Notes: generated by a model not told the origin, from the letters alone. Positions 1-9,009 are shown, counted from the first letter of the stretch. The stretch is DNA of 64,000 bases from DASSSQ01 sp963839285 (GCA_963839285.1 CAWIUN010000019.1:1-64000), one strand, 5' to 3'. Translations and numbers: made by a program.

Positions 1-261
1 AACGCGTCCCAGGCGCAGTTCGCGTACCAGCGGCGGCCACCCGCCTCGACCCGGTGCGCGGTCGGCACGGCCGAGAACGGGTTGAGCATGCGCGAGCTCG
101 TCGGTATCGGGCTCGAGCACGAGCGCGTGCTCGGCGTGCAGCCGCCGCCAGCCGGCGACGACCTGCTCCGGGTCGTCTAGCTCGTCCGCCCGCGGCGCGC
201 GCCCACGCCCGACGAGGAAGGCGTAGGTCCGGTTCCGGAGGGCGCGGTCTGCCTCGTCCAT
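1..261 (-). CDS. alkylmercury lyase (MerB)-like protein, partial
   Basis: Only the N-terminal 87 residues are inside the window; the gene runs off the left edge. The reading begins MDEADRALRNRTYAFL and continues to LRMLNPFSAVPTAHRVEAGG and YANCAWDAF, the typical core of the MerB-related family (helix-turn-helix-like front, then the lyase fold). Many chromosomal members of this family have no proven role in mercury detoxification, so the substrate is open. The ATG overlaps the purH stop by one base (TGATG), so it is probably translated in the purH operon. Confidence 0.7.
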   Translation of the reverse strand, partial: MDEADRALRNRTYAFLVGRGRAPRADELDDPEQVVAGWRRLHAEHALVLEPDTDELAHAQPVLGRADRAPGRGGWPPLVRELRLGRV

Positions 262-1794
262 CAGTGCCGGAAGTGCCGCCGGTGCGTGAAGACCATCGCC
301 GCACCGGCCGACTCGACCGCGTCGACGACGTCCTGGTCGCGCCTGGAGCCGCCCGGCTGCACGATCGAGACGACGCCCGCCTCGAGCGCGAGCCGCGGCC
401 CGTCCGGGAAGGGGAAGAACGCGTCCGAGGCGAGCGCCGCGCCCTCGAGGTCGTGCCCGTGCGCGGCCGCCTTCTCGACCGCGATCCGCACCGCGTCGAC
501 GCGGCTCATCTGGCCGGCGCCGATCCCGATCGTCTGCAGCCCCTTCGCGAGCACGATCGCGTTCGAGGTGACGTGCTTGCAGACGCGCCAGGCGAAGAGC
601 AGGTCGCCCCAGTCCTCCTCGCTCGGCGCGCCGCAGACGACCTCCATGCCGTCGCGGGGCTCGACGTCGCCGTCGCGGTCCTGGACGAGCAGGCCGCCGA
701 GCACCCGCCTGTAGTCGCGCTCGCCCGGGGTCTCGGCGCGCCGCTCGCGGTCGTCGAGGATGCGGGTGGCCGGCTTGCGCTGCAGGGCGGCGAGCGCGTC
801 CGGCTCGTACCCGGGCGCGAGCAGCACCTCGACGAACTGCTCGGCGAGCCGCTCGCCGAGCGCGCCCGGAGACGGGGCGGTTGAGGACGACGACGCCGCC
901 GTAGGCAGACAGCGGGTCGCTCGCGAGCGCGAGCTCGTAGGCCTCCTCGATCGAGCCCGCGACGCCGACGCCGCACGGGTTCGCGTGCTTGACGATCACG
1001 CAGGCGGGCAGCGTGAACTCGCGCGCCAGCCGGCGGGCGCCGTCGAGGTCGTTCAGGTTGTTGTACGAGAGGTCGCGCCCGTGCAGCTGCTCGACGCGGG
1101 AGAGCAGGTGGCGGCGCGAGCCCGCCTCGGCGTAGAAGGCGGCGCGCTGGTGCGGGTTCTCGCCGTAGGCGAGGTCGCGCACCTTCTCGAAGGCGGGGAC
1201 GAGCGTCTGCGGGAAGTCCTCGCGCTGGGCGAACCAGGCGGCGATCGCGGCCTCGTAGGCGGCGGTGACGCCGAAGGTCTCGGCGGCGAGCGTGCGCCGC
1301 GTCTCGGGCGAGAGCGAGCCCCGCTCCTGCAGCTCCGCCAGCACCGAGGGGTAGAGCCCCGGCCGCGGCACCGGCGCCACGTGCGCGAAGTTCTTCGCGG
1401 CGGCGCGCAGGAGCGAGGGCCCGCCGATGTCGATCATCTCGACCGCCTCCTCCTCGGCGACCCCGCGCCGGCCGGCGACCTCGACGAAGGGGTAGAGGTT
1501 GACGACGACGAGGTCGAAGGGCTCGATCGCCTGGGCCTCGAGCGAGGCGAGGTCGTCCTCCCGGTCGAGCCGGGCGAGGATGCCGCCGTGGATGCGCGGG
1601 TGCAGCGTCTTGACGCGCCCGCCGAGCATCTCCGGCGCCGAGGTGACCGACTCGACCGTCGTCACCTCGAGCCCCGCCTCGGCGAGCGCGGCCGCGGTGC
1701 CGCCGGAGGCGACGAGCTCGCAGCCGAGCGCCGCCAGGCCGCGGGCGAGCTCCTCGAGCCCGTCCTTGTCGTAGACGGAGATCAGTGCGCGCAC
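261..1794 (-). CDS. purH: bifunctional AICAR formyltransferase / IMP cyclohydrolase, one apparent frameshift
   Basis: PurH carries out the last two steps of IMP synthesis. The GTG start at 1794 opens VRALISVYDKDGLEELA (cyclohydrolase domain). Further on KHANPCGVGVAG and, near the C terminus, QPGGSRRDQDVVDAV mark the transformylase domain. The N-terminal part and the last 189 codons are in different frames. The switch lies at a GGG run (865-867), where one surplus base would explain it; removing it gives about 510 residues, normal for the family. The start overlaps the purN stop by 13 bp, so this is the third gene of purM-purN-purH. The shift is probably a sequencing error because the gene is conserved throughout. 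Confidence 0.9.
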
Positions 1795-2315
1795 AGCTCT
1801 CTCACCACCTTCGGCAGCAGCCGGTGCTCGACGGCGTGGATCCGCTCCTCGAGCGTGTCGGGGGGTTCGACCGGCACCGGCTCCTGCGCCAGCACCGGCC
1901 CGGAGTCGAGGCCCTCGTCGACGAGGTGGACGGTGACACCGGTCACCTCCGCGCCGGCCGCGAGCGCCTCCTCGATCGCGCGGGCGCCGGGGAAGGCGGG
2001 CAGGAGCGAGGGGTGGACGTTGACGATCCGCTGCGGGAAGCGGTCGAGGAAGGCGGGCGTCAGCAGGTGCATGTACCCGGCGCAGACGACGAGCGAGACG
2101 CCGTGCTCCTCGAGCCACGCGGCCATCGCGGCGTCGCGCGCCTCGCGCGTCTCGTGGTCGCCGAGCTCGAAGACGGCCGCCGGGATCCCCGCCGCCCCGG
2201 CCCGCTCGAGCGCCCGCACCCCGGCCCTGTTCGAGGCGACCGCGGCGACCGGCAGCCCCTCGTCCAGCAGCGCCTGCAGGTTCGAGCCCGAGCCGCTGAC
2301 GAGGACGCCGATCAC
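1782..2315 (-). CDS. purN: phosphoribosylglycinamide formyltransferase
   Basis: PurN transfers a formyl group from 10-formyl-THF to GAR. It has 177 residues, slightly short for the family. The glycine-rich start VSGSGSNLQALLD binds phosphate. The catalytic region contains IVNVHPSLLPAFPG, with the family HPSLLP signature, and then the GVTVHLVDEGLDSGPVL loop with the catalytic Asp. The GTG start is inside the purM stop (GTGA), implying translational coupling. No purT is visible in the window. Confidence 0.93.
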   Translation of the reverse strand: MIGVLVSGSGSNLQALLDEGLPVAAVASNRAGVRALERAGAAGIPAAVFELGDHETREARDAAMAAWLEEHGVSLVVCAGYMHLLTPAFLDRFPQRIVNVHPSLLPAFPGARAIEEALAAGAEVTGVTVHLVDEGLDSGPVLAQEPVPVEPPDTLEERIHAVEHRLLPKVVRELCAH

Positions 2316-3199
2316 GCCACCTCGCCGATCACGAGCCGCTCGCCCGGGTCGGGCAGCACGGCGCAGTAGCCGATCCCGAGGTTGAAGACGCGGCGCAGCT
2401 CCTCCTCGGCGACGTGGCGGGCGAGCCACGCGAACACCGGCGGGCGCTCCCACGCCTCCCAGTCGAGCTCGGCGCGGAGGCCGTCCGGGAGCACCCGCGC
2501 GAGGTTGCCCCCGATGCCGCCGCCGGTGACGTGCGCGAAGGCGTGCGCCTCGTCGCGCAGCGCCCGCACCTCGTCGAGGTAGAGCCGCGTCGGCGCCAGC
2601 AGGTCGTCGCCGCGGTAGTCCTCGTCGGCGAGCACGCGGCGGACGAGCGTGAAGCCGTTCGCGTGCACCCCCGCCGAGGGGAGGCCGACGATCGCGTCGC
2701 CGCGGCGGACGCGCGAGCCGTCGAGGTGGCGCTCGCGGTCGACGATGCCGACGCAGGTGCCGGCGAAGTCGAGCTCGCCCTCGCGGTAGGTGCCGGGCAG
2801 CTCCGCCGTCTCGCCGCCGACGAGCGCGACCCCGGCCGCGCGGCAGACCTCGGCGGCGCCCTCGACGAGGTCGGCGACCTGCTCGAGGTCGATCCGGTTC
2901 GCGGCGACGTAGTCGAGCAGCAGCAGCGGCTCGGCGCCGGTCGTGATCACGTCGTTGACGCAGTGGGCGGCGAGGTCGGCGCCGCAGGCGCGCAGGGCGC
3001 CGCGCTCGCGCGCGAGCATCAGCTTCGTGCCGACGCCGTCGGTCGAGGCCGCGAGCAGCCGGCGGTCGTCGAGCGGGTGGACGCCTGCGAAGGCGCCGAA
3101 GCCGCGCGCGCCGGTGGACTCGACCGCCGCCCGCAGCCTGCCGACGACGGCCTCGGCGACGCCGAGCGAGACGCCCGCGGCGGCGTAGGTCCTCTCCAC
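2312..3199 (-). CDS. purM: phosphoribosylformylglycinamidine cyclo-ligase
   Basis: PurM closes the imidazole ring to form AIR. It has 295 residues, somewhat shorter than the usual 340 because the C-terminal tail is trimmed. Key stretches are LLAASTDGVGTKLMLA, CVNDVITTGAEPLLLLDY, VGGETAELPGTY and THVTGGGIGGNLARVLP-like segments, all typical of the ATP-binding AIRS fold. It is the first gene of purM-purN-purH. A TAGACT -10 box ends six bases before the GTG start, so the mRNA is predicted to be leaderless. Confidence 0.93.
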   Translation of the reverse strand: MERTYAAAGVSLGVAEAVVGRLRAAVESTGARGFGAFAGVHPLDDRRLLAASTDGVGTKLMLARERGALRACGADLAAHCVNDVITTGAEPLLLLDYVAANRIDLEQVADLVEGAAEVCRAAGVALVGGETAELPGTYREGELDFAGTCVGIVDRERHLDGSRVRRGDAIVGLPSAGVHANGFTLVRRVLADEDYRGDDLLAPTRLYLDEVRALRDEAHAFAHVTGGGIGGNLARVLPDGLRAELDWEAWERPPVFAWLARHVAEEELRRVFNLGIGYCAVLPDPGERLVIGEVA

Positions 3200-3205
3200 G
3201 GGCCG

Positions 3206-3211
3206 AGTCTA
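3206..3211 (-). promoter_or_regulatory. -10 box of purM (leaderless)
   Basis: The minus strand reads TAGACT followed by six bases and the purM GTG. The same hexamer stands 8 and 7 bases before the purB and purD starts. Confidence 0.6.
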
Positions 3212-3287
3212 AAGCCGCGGCGGGACGGCCTCGGCGTCCGCCGTCGCGGGCCTGCAGCCGCGGCAACGGCCACCGCGCATCGGGCCT

Positions 3288-3899
3288 CTAGTCGAAGAGC
3301 TCGCCGTGCAGCTCCGGCCGACCCTCGGGGCCGCCGGGCACGAAGCGGATCAACGTCCCCTCGACCTCGAGCTCGGTGCCGTCGACCTCGACGTCGAGCA
3401 GCGCTCCCATCGCCTCCGCCTTCTCGCGCGGGTCGTCGGCGCGGAGGTGCAGCTCGGTCAGGCGCAGCTCGTCCTCGTCGGCGATCAGCTCCTCGATCCA
3501 CTCCCGGGGCGGGTGCACCTCGAGCCGGTAGCCCGCGTTCGTCGCCACGAAGGTGCGCCGGCCGGCGTGCTCCTGGACGCGCAGCTTCCACTCGGTCGCG
3601 CGCGCGAGCACCTCCTCGAACTCGTCCTCGTCGAGCGAGAGCCCGATGTGGTCGATCCGCGGGATCCGCCAGTGCCCCGGCTGGACGACGACGTTGACCG
3701 CGCCCCGCTCGATCTCGGACAGCCGCAGCTTGAAGCCGGCCTTGTCGAGCTCCTCCCAGGACGTCCCGGACTCGAACGAGCGGTGGTTCTCGCCGATGCG
3801 TCCGTGGCGGGCGACGAGGTGAAAGCCGAGCCGTCCCAGATACCGAGCCTCGACGTCCCGCAGCTGGCTCGTGACCAGGTGGTAGTGGAACACACGCAC
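3288..3899 (-). CDS. VOC-superfamily-like protein of unknown function
   Basis: This 203-residue soluble protein starts MRVFHYHLVTSQLRDVEARY. It has a glyoxalase-like pattern: an N-terminal strand with an early His, then RIDHIGLSLDEDEFEEVL around residue 80 and FVATNAGYRLEVHPP around residue 120, resembling the second half of a VOC module. No catalytic metal set can be assigned with confidence. It is divergent from ctaG and shares a palindromic promoter with it. The ATG lies nine bases from a minus-strand TACACT box, so it is probably leaderless. Confidence 0.7.
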   Translation of the reverse strand: MRVFHYHLVTSQLRDVEARYLGRLGFHLVARHGRIGENHRSFESGTSWEELDKAGFKLRLSEIERGAVNVVVQPGHWRIPRIDHIGLSLDEDEFEEVLARATEWKLRVQEHAGRRTFVATNAGYRLEVHPPREWIEELIADEDELRLTELHLRADDPREKAEAMGALLDVEVDGTELEVEGTLIRFVPGGPEGRPELHGELFD

Positions 3900-3907
3900 C
3901 GCCGAGG

Positions 3908-3931
3908 CAGTGTAGAGGGGGATCTACACTG
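3908..3931. promoter_or_regulatory. 24-bp palindrome with two face-to-face -10 boxes
   Basis: The perfect 9-bp arms CAGTGTAGA / TCTACACTG flank a six-base spacer GGGGGA. Each arm contains TACACT on its outgoing strand, placed 7 bp before ctaG and 9 bp before the divergent VOC gene. One sequence therefore serves as both -10 elements and as a likely operator. Confidence 0.65.
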
Positions 3932-3937
3932 GTCGCC

Positions 3938-4795
3938 GTGGCAGCCGACGCCGCCGTCACCTGGCAGCTCGACCCGCTGCAGGTCTTCCCGATCGTCGTC
4001 TTCGCCGTCCTCTACTGGCGCCGCGCCCGCACGCTCGCCCGCCGGGGCAGCCCGGTCCCGGGGCGGCGGCAGGCGCTCTTCGCGACCGGCCTCGCGCTGA
4101 TCGTCGTCGCGCTCGTCTCGCCGATCGACTCGCTCGGCGAGGAGAGCTTCCTCTGGGTGCACATGGTGCAGCACGTGCTGCTCGGCGACCTGGCGCCGCT
4201 CTGCGTCGTCGCCGGCCTGAACGGCCAGCTGCTCCGGCCGATCCTGGCGATCCGCCTCTTCGACCGGCTGCGCGTGCTCGCCCATCCGCTCGTGGCGCTG
4301 CCGCTCTGGGCCGTCAACCTCTACGCCTGGCACGTGCCGTTCGCCTACGAGGCGGCGCTCCACCACGACGCCGTCCACGCGCTCGAGCACGTCTGCTTCT
4401 TCGTCTTCGGCGCGCTGATGTGGGCGGCGGTGATCGAGGTGCTGCCCGGGCCGGAGTGGTTCGGCACCGGCGCCAAGCTCGGCTACGTCGCGGGCGTCCG
4501 CCTGCTCGAGACGATCCTCGGCAACGTCTTCCTCTGGTCGAGCGGCTCCTTCTACGCGACCTACCGGCACCCGCCGATCTGGGGGATCACGCCCGGCGCC
4601 GACCAGAGCTTCGCCGGCGCGGTGATGATGGGCGAGGGCGGCCTCGTCACCCTGATCGCGCTCGCCTGGCTCTTCCTGCGCCTCGCGAGCGAGGGCGAGC
4701 TGCGCCAGCAGCTGCTCGACCGCGGGCTCGACCCCCGCTCGGTGCGCCGCGCCGTGCGCTACGGCCGCGCGGAGGAGCTTCTCGAGCCGCGCTGA
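3938..4795 (+). CDS. ctaG: cytochrome c oxidase assembly protein, CtaG/Caa3 type
   Basis: A polytopic membrane protein of 285 residues with seven or so hydrophobic helices. It belongs to the Caa3_CtaG family, which helps put copper or heme into oxidase. Typical features are MVQHVLLGDLAPLCVVAGL (HxxLLGDxAP-like helix), WHVPFAYEAALHHDAVHALEH with the conserved HxxxH / EH histidines, and LLETILGNVFLWSSGSFY. The GTG start lies seven bases after a TACACT -10 box. It probably serves the cbb3-like oxidase at 51.8 kb, since no other oxidase genes are nearby. Confidence 0.88.
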   Translation: MAADAAVTWQLDPLQVFPIVVFAVLYWRRARTLARRGSPVPGRRQALFATGLALIVVALVSPIDSLGEESFLWVHMVQHVLLGDLAPLCVVAGLNGQLLRPILAIRLFDRLRVLAHPLVALPLWAVNLYAWHVPFAYEAALHHDAVHALEHVCFFVFGALMWAAVIEVLPGPEWFGTGAKLGYVAGVRLLETILGNVFLWSSGSFYATYRHPPIWGITPGADQSFAGAVMMGEGGLVTLIALAWLFLRLASEGELRQQLLDRGLDPRSVRRAVRYGRAEELLEPR

Positions 4796-4805
4796 ACTCG
4801 GGTGC

Positions 4806-5225
4806 GTGCGCAGCAGCGGCGTGCACCACGTCGACCTGGTCGTCGCGTCGATCGAGCGGAGCCTGCCCTTCTACCGGGACCTGCTCGGCCCGCTCGGCTG
4901 GCACGGGCTCTCGGAGGTCGAGGGAGAGCGCGGCGAGACGATCTTCTACCTGACCGGCCCGGGCACCTCGATCGGGCTGCGCGAGGCGAAGGCCCGCGAC
5001 CTCGACCGCGTCGACCGCTACCGCGTCGGCCTGCACCACCTCTGCTTCGAGGCCTTCTCGCGGGCCGACGTGGAGGAGCGCGCCGCCTGGCTGCGGGAGC
5101 TCGGCGCCGAGATCGAGTCCGGGCCCGAGGAGTACGGGTACGAGCCCGGCTACTACGCCGTCTTCTTCTACGACCCGGACGGGCTCAAGCTCGAGATCGT
5201 CCACGTCCCCGGCCGGGCCGCCTAG
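4806..5225 (+). CDS. VOC family (glyoxalase-like) protein
   Basis: A single VOC module of 139 residues. It starts MRSSGVHHVDLVVASIERSL, with the first metal His in the HHVDLVV strand, continues GLHHLCFEAFSRADVEE and ends FFYDPDGLKLEIVHVPG, with the DPDGLKLE metal-Glu motif. The substrate is unknown. It follows ctaG by ten bases and may share its transcript. The GTG start was chosen because it directly precedes the first strand. Confidence 0.85.
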   Translation: MRSSGVHHVDLVVASIERSLPFYRDLLGPLGWHGLSEVEGERGETIFYLTGPGTSIGLREAKARDLDRVDRYRVGLHHLCFEAFSRADVEERAAWLRELGAEIESGPEEYGYEPGYYAVFFYDPDGLKLEIVHVPGRAA

Positions 5226-5237
5226 GAAAGGAGCGAG

Positions 5238-5477
5238 ATGGAGTCACCGCAGAGAGAGCAGGGCCAGGGCCACACCTTCACCGTGCCGGCGCGGATGCCG
5301 GTGCCGGGGAACGCGGAGTTCCTGCTCTGGCTCGCAGTCGAGGTCGTCTTCGCGATCATCTGGGCGGCGAGCGACGCCGTCGACGCGGGCGCGTTCGTCA
5401 CCGTCACGGCCGCGATCACGTTCGCGTACCTGATCAGCCGCGGGATCGCGAAGGCGAGCCGCGTGCTCGAGCACTAG
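5238..5477 (+). CDS. small two-helix membrane protein, unknown
   Basis: A 79-residue protein preceded by a good Shine-Dalgarno sequence (AGGAAAGGAG). A polar 30-residue front is followed by hydrophobic helices at about residues 33-46 and 50-70 (EFLLWLAVEVVFAIIWA; AFVTVTAAITFAYLI). No family was recognised. It is the last gene of the ctaG-VOC group and overlaps the end of convergent purF by four bases, leaving no room for a terminator. Confidence 0.7.
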   Translation: MESPQREQGQGHTFTVPARMPVPGNAEFLLWLAVEVVFAIIWAASDAVDAGAFVTVTAAITFAYLISRGIAKASRVLEH

Positions 5478-6913
5478 CGGTCTGCCGTCAGCCCGAGGGC
5501 CGCGTGCGCCGGAGCGGCCGCGCGGCCCTCGCCCGTCCCCGGCTCGAAGCGCAGCTTCGCGAGCAGCCGGTCGTCGGGGACGCGCGTCGGGTAGCGGCCG
5601 GTCAGGCAGGCGCGGCAGAGCGACTCCGGCGGCCGCGAGGTCGCCCACTCGAGCCCCTCGAGCGAGATGTGGGCGAGGCTGTCGGCGCCGATCAGCTCCC
5701 GCACCTCGGCGACCGAGTGGCTGGAGGCGATCAGCTCCTGCGGGTCGGCGAGGTCGATCCCGTAGAAGCACTGGCCGACGACCGGCGGCGAGGAGATGCG
5801 GACGTGCACCTCGGCGGCGCCCGCGTCGCGCAGCATCGAGACGATCTGGCGGGTCGTGTTGCCGCGGACGATCGAGTCGTCGACGACGACGACGCGGCGG
5901 CCGGCGACCTCGGCCAGCGGGTTGAACTTGAGCTTGACGCCGAGCTGGCGCAGGCCCTGGTCGGGCTGGATGAAGGTGCGGCCGACGTAGCGGTTCTTGA
6001 TCAGGCCCTCGCTGAACGGGATCCCGGTCGCGCGGGCGAAGCCGATCGCGGCGGGCGTGCCCGAGTCGGGGATCGGCAGCACGAGGTCGGCCTCGACGGG
6101 GGCCTCGGCGGCGAGCCGCTCGCCCATCCGCACGCGGGCGGCGTGCACCTCGACGCCGGCGAGGCGGGAGTCCGGCCGGGCGAGGTAGAAGAACTCGAAG
6201 ATGCAGAGCGCGCCGGCGTCGGCGGCCGGCACCGCCTGGAGCGCGCGGACGCCGTCGTCGTCGACGAGGACGAGCTCGCCCGGCGCGAGCTCCCGCACGA
6301 GCTCGGCGCCGACGAGGTCGAGCGCGCAGGTCTCGGAGGCGACGACGGGGTCGCCCTCTGCGTCGCCGAGCACGAGCGGCCGGAAGCCGTGCGGGTCGCG
6401 GAAGGCGAACAGCGTCCCCTCGGCGATCCCGGCGACCGAGTAGGCGCCCTCGAGCAGGGCCATCGTGCCGGCGATCGCGTCCGCGAGCGGCCGCTGGTCG
6501 CGGGCGAGCAGCGCCGCGATCGTCTCGGAGTCCGAGGTCGAGCCGAGCCTGGCGCCGTCGGCGGCGAGCCGCTCGCGCAGCGCCGCGGTGTTCGTCAGGT
6601 TGCCGTTGTGGCCGAGCGCGACGGTGCGGGCGCGCCCGTGCTGGACGAGCGGCTGCGCGTTCGACCACTGCGCCGAGCCGGTCGTCGAGTAGCGGGTGTG
6701 GCCGACCGCGATGTCGCCCTGCAGCCCGGAGAGGGTCCGCTCGCTGAAGACCTGGGTCACGAGCCCCATGTCGCGGAGCACGGTCAGGCGGCCCTGGTCG
6801 GAGACGGCGATCCCGGCCGACTCCTGGCCGCGGTGCTGCAGCGCGTGCAGGCCGAAGTAGGCGAGCCGCGCGACGTCGCGGTCGGCCGAGCGGATGCCGA
6901 AGACGCCGCACAT
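5474..6913 (-). CDS. purF: amidophosphoribosyltransferase
   Basis: PurF commits PRPP to purine synthesis using glutamine. It has 479 residues. Met is followed at once by the catalytic Cys (MCGVFGIRS), so a short or no propeptide is expected. The N-terminal Ntn glutaminase has GHTRYSTTGS and GHNGNLTN. The PRTase domain carries VVVVDDSIVRGNTTRQ, the PRPP loop. CIFEFFYLARP, GQCFYGID and SLCRACLTG supply the four cysteines expected of the 4Fe-4S, Bacillus-type enzyme. Its ATG overlaps the purL stop (TGATG), so it is coupled to purL. Confidence 0.96.
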   Translation of the reverse strand: MCGVFGIRSADRDVARLAYFGLHALQHRGQESAGIAVSDQGRLTVLRDMGLVTQVFSERTLSGLQGDIAVGHTRYSTTGSAQWSNAQPLVQHGRARTVALGHNGNLTNTAALRERLAADGARLGSTSDSETIAALLARDQRPLADAIAGTMALLEGAYSVAGIAEGTLFAFRDPHGFRPLVLGDAEGDPVVASETCALDLVGAELVRELAPGELVLVDDDGVRALQAVPAADAGALCIFEFFYLARPDSRLAGVEVHAARVRMGERLAAEAPVEADLVLPIPDSGTPAAIGFARATGIPFSEGLIKNRYVGRTFIQPDQGLRQLGVKLKFNPLAEVAGRRVVVVDDSIVRGNTTRQIVSMLRDAGAAEVHVRISSPPVVGQCFYGIDLADPQELIASSHSVAEVRELIGADSLAHISLEGLEWATSRPPESLCRACLTGRYPTRVPDDRLLAKLRFEPGTGEGRAAAPAHAALGLTADR

Positions 6914-8883
6914 CAGGTCGCGTGCTCCGCCTCGAGCTCGGCGACCCGGCGGCCGAGCAGCCTGCCGCCGCCGGCGCTGCCGAGCCGCCGCAGCGGCAGC
7001 AGGCCCTCGAGCGCGGCGACCTGCTCGGGCGGGCAGGCGAGGATCGCGGCGCCGCCGAGCGGCTCGTCCTCGGGCAGGTCGACGTCGGCGCCGAGCCCGC
7101 TCCAGATCGCCGCCTCGGCGAGCGCGACGCCGAGCCCGCCGTCCGAGACGTCGTGCGCGAGCGAGAGCCGCGGCGCCGCGCGCCAGAGCAGCTCGACGAG
7201 CGCGGCCTCGGCCACGAGGTCGAGCGAGTCGGCGGCGGCGGCGAGCAGGATCGCGTCGCCCTGCCGCCAGCCGCGCGGCACCCGGCGCACGTCCGCGACG
7301 AGGCCGACGCAGCCGATCACCGGCGTCGGCGGGATCGCGCGGCCGTCCGACTCGTTGTAGAGCGAGACGTTGCCGGAGACGACCGGGATCCCGAGCGCGT
7401 CCGCGGCGTCCGCGATCCCCGCGATCGCGCGCTCGAGCTCCCAGGCGATCTCGGGCTTCTCGGGGTTGCCGAAGTTGAGGCAGTCGGTCAGCGCGAGCGG
7501 CTCGCCGCCGGCGCAGGCGACGTTGCGCGCCGCGTCGAGCACGGCGAGCGCGCCGGCGCGGTAGGGGTCGCGCTCCCCGACCGGCGGGCCGTCGAGCGAG
7601 ACGGCGAGCCCGCGCATCGACGGGCGCAGGCGCAGGACGGCGGCGTCGAAGCCGGGCCGGCGGACGGTCCGCGAGCCGACGAGGTGGTCGTAGCGGCGGT
7701 AGACCGAGGCGCGGCTGCGCAGGTTCGGGTCGGAGAGGCTCGGCTCCGGGCGCGGCGGCGCGTGCTGCGGCCGCGGCGTGCCCCGGATCCGGTAGCGGGG
7801 GCACTCGTCCGTGAGCAGGCGCGCCTCGATCTCGCCGACGACCTCGCCCTCCCAGAGCGCGCGCAGCCGCCCGTCGCCCGTCACCTCGCCGATCGTCGCC
7901 GCGTGCAGCTCCCAGCGGGCGCAGACGGCCTCGACCTCGGGCACGAGCTCCGGGCTGACGACGGCGACCATCCGCTCCTGGCTCTCGGAGATCATCACCT
8001 CCCACGGCTCCATCTCCTCCTCGCGGAGCGGCACGCGGTCGAGGTGGACGTCGATGCCGGCGCTCCGGGCCATCTCGGAGAGCGAGGAGGCGAGGCCGGC
8101 GGCGCCGCAGTCCTGGAGCGCGACGACGAGCCCGCGCTCGACGAGCTCGAGCGACACCTCGATCAGGCGCTTGCCGGTGAACGGGTCGCCGACCTGCACC
8201 GAGGGGCGCTTCTCCGCCGCCCCCTCGCCGAGCTCCTGGCTCGCGAGCACGGAGGCGCCGCCGATCCCGTCGCGGCCGGTGGTGGCGCCGAAGAGGACGA
8301 TCGCGTTGCCGGGGCCGGTCGCCTGGGCGCTGAGGACGCGCTCGGTCGGGAGCAGGCCGACGCACATCGCGTTGACGAGGCAGTTCTCGCGGTAGGCGCC
8401 GTCGAAGACGACCTCGCCGCCGACGTTCGGGACGCCGACGCAGTTGCCGTAGTGGCCGACGCCGGCGACGGCGCGGTCGAAGTGCCAGTCGGGCGCGCCG
8501 AAGCGGAGCCCGTCGAGCAGCGCCACCGGGCGGGCGCCCATCGCGATGATGTCGCGGAGGATGCCGCCGACCCCCGTCGCCGCGCCCTGGAACGGCTCGA
8601 CCGCCGACGGGTGGTTGTGCGACTCGACCTTGAACGCGACCGCCTCGCCGTCGCCGAGGTCGATCACGCCCGCGTTCTCGCCGGGGCCCTGGAGCACGCG
8701 CGCGCCCGCGCTCGGCAGCCGTTTCAGCAGCGGCGCCGAGTGCTTGTAGCCGCAGTGCTCCGACCAGAGCAGCGAGAAGACGGCGAGCTCGAAGTGGTTC
8801 GGCTCCCGCCCGAGCAGACCGCGGATACGGTCGAACTCCCCGTCGGTCAACCCGAGGGCCCGGTGGAGCGGCTGATCGGCCAC
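6913..8883 (-). CDS. purL: phosphoribosylformylglycinamidine synthase, subunit PurL (small form)
   Basis: The synthetase subunit of FGAM synthase acts with PurS and PurQ, which are encoded 30 kb away. It has 656 residues. The front has LLWSEHCGYKHSAPLL (catalytic His region) and VESHNHPSAVEPFQGAATG. The second half has DCLNFGNPEKPE and LAHDVSDGGLGVALAEA. GTG 8883 was taken as the start. An in-frame CTG at 8892 lies six bases after a TACACT -10 box and would be leaderless, so it is an equal candidate. It is followed by purF. Confidence 0.95.
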   Translation of the reverse strand: MADQPLHRALGLTDGEFDRIRGLLGREPNHFELAVFSLLWSEHCGYKHSAPLLKRLPSAGARVLQGPGENAGVIDLGDGEAVAFKVESHNHPSAVEPFQGAATGVGGILRDIIAMGARPVALLDGLRFGAPDWHFDRAVAGVGHYGNCVGVPNVGGEVVFDGAYRENCLVNAMCVGLLPTERVLSAQATGPGNAIVLFGATTGRDGIGGASVLASQELGEGAAEKRPSVQVGDPFTGKRLIEVSLELVERGLVVALQDCGAAGLASSLSEMARSAGIDVHLDRVPLREEEMEPWEVMISESQERMVAVVSPELVPEVEAVCARWELHAATIGEVTGDGRLRALWEGEVVGEIEARLLTDECPRYRIRGTPRPQHAPPRPEPSLSDPNLRSRASVYRRYDHLVGSRTVRRPGFDAAVLRLRPSMRGLAVSLDGPPVGERDPYRAGALAVLDAARNVACAGGEPLALTDCLNFGNPEKPEIAWELERAIAGIADAADALGIPVVSGNVSLYNESDGRAIPPTPVIGCVGLVADVRRVPRGWRQGDAILLAAAADSLDLVAEAALVELLWRAAPRLSLAHDVSDGGLGVALAEAAIWSGLGADVDLPEDEPLGGAAILACPPEQVAALEGLLPLRRLGSAGGGRLLGRRVAELEAEHAT

Positions 8884-8898
8884 CTGCGCCAGAGGGCC

Positions 8899-8904
8899 AG
8901 TGTA
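8899..8904 (-). promoter_or_regulatory. -10 box of purL-purF
   Basis: The minus strand reads TACACT, with a CTG in frame six bases downstream and the GTG fifteen bases downstream. Confidence 0.5.
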
Positions 8905-8958
8905 TCCGGCTCGTCGGCGGCCCTCCGGCGCGCACCTGTGGAGCGATGTTTTCGATTT

Positions 8959-9003
8959 CGGCACACCCCCGGCACAGACACGCGCGCCGATCGCCGCTAT
9001 CGT
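8959..9003 (+). promoter_or_regulatory. tandem CGGCACA box plus -10 (copy 1)
   Basis: CGGCACA occurs at 8959 and again at 8970, an 11-bp period. A 22-base gap after the second CGGCAC leads to TATCGT (8998-9003). The spacing is identical to the copies at 38205 and 46839. The second half-site would sit at about -40 to -35, as in PhoB/OmpR-activated promoters. It points toward the EamA gene. Confidence 0.55.
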
Positions 9004-9009
9004 CGGACT

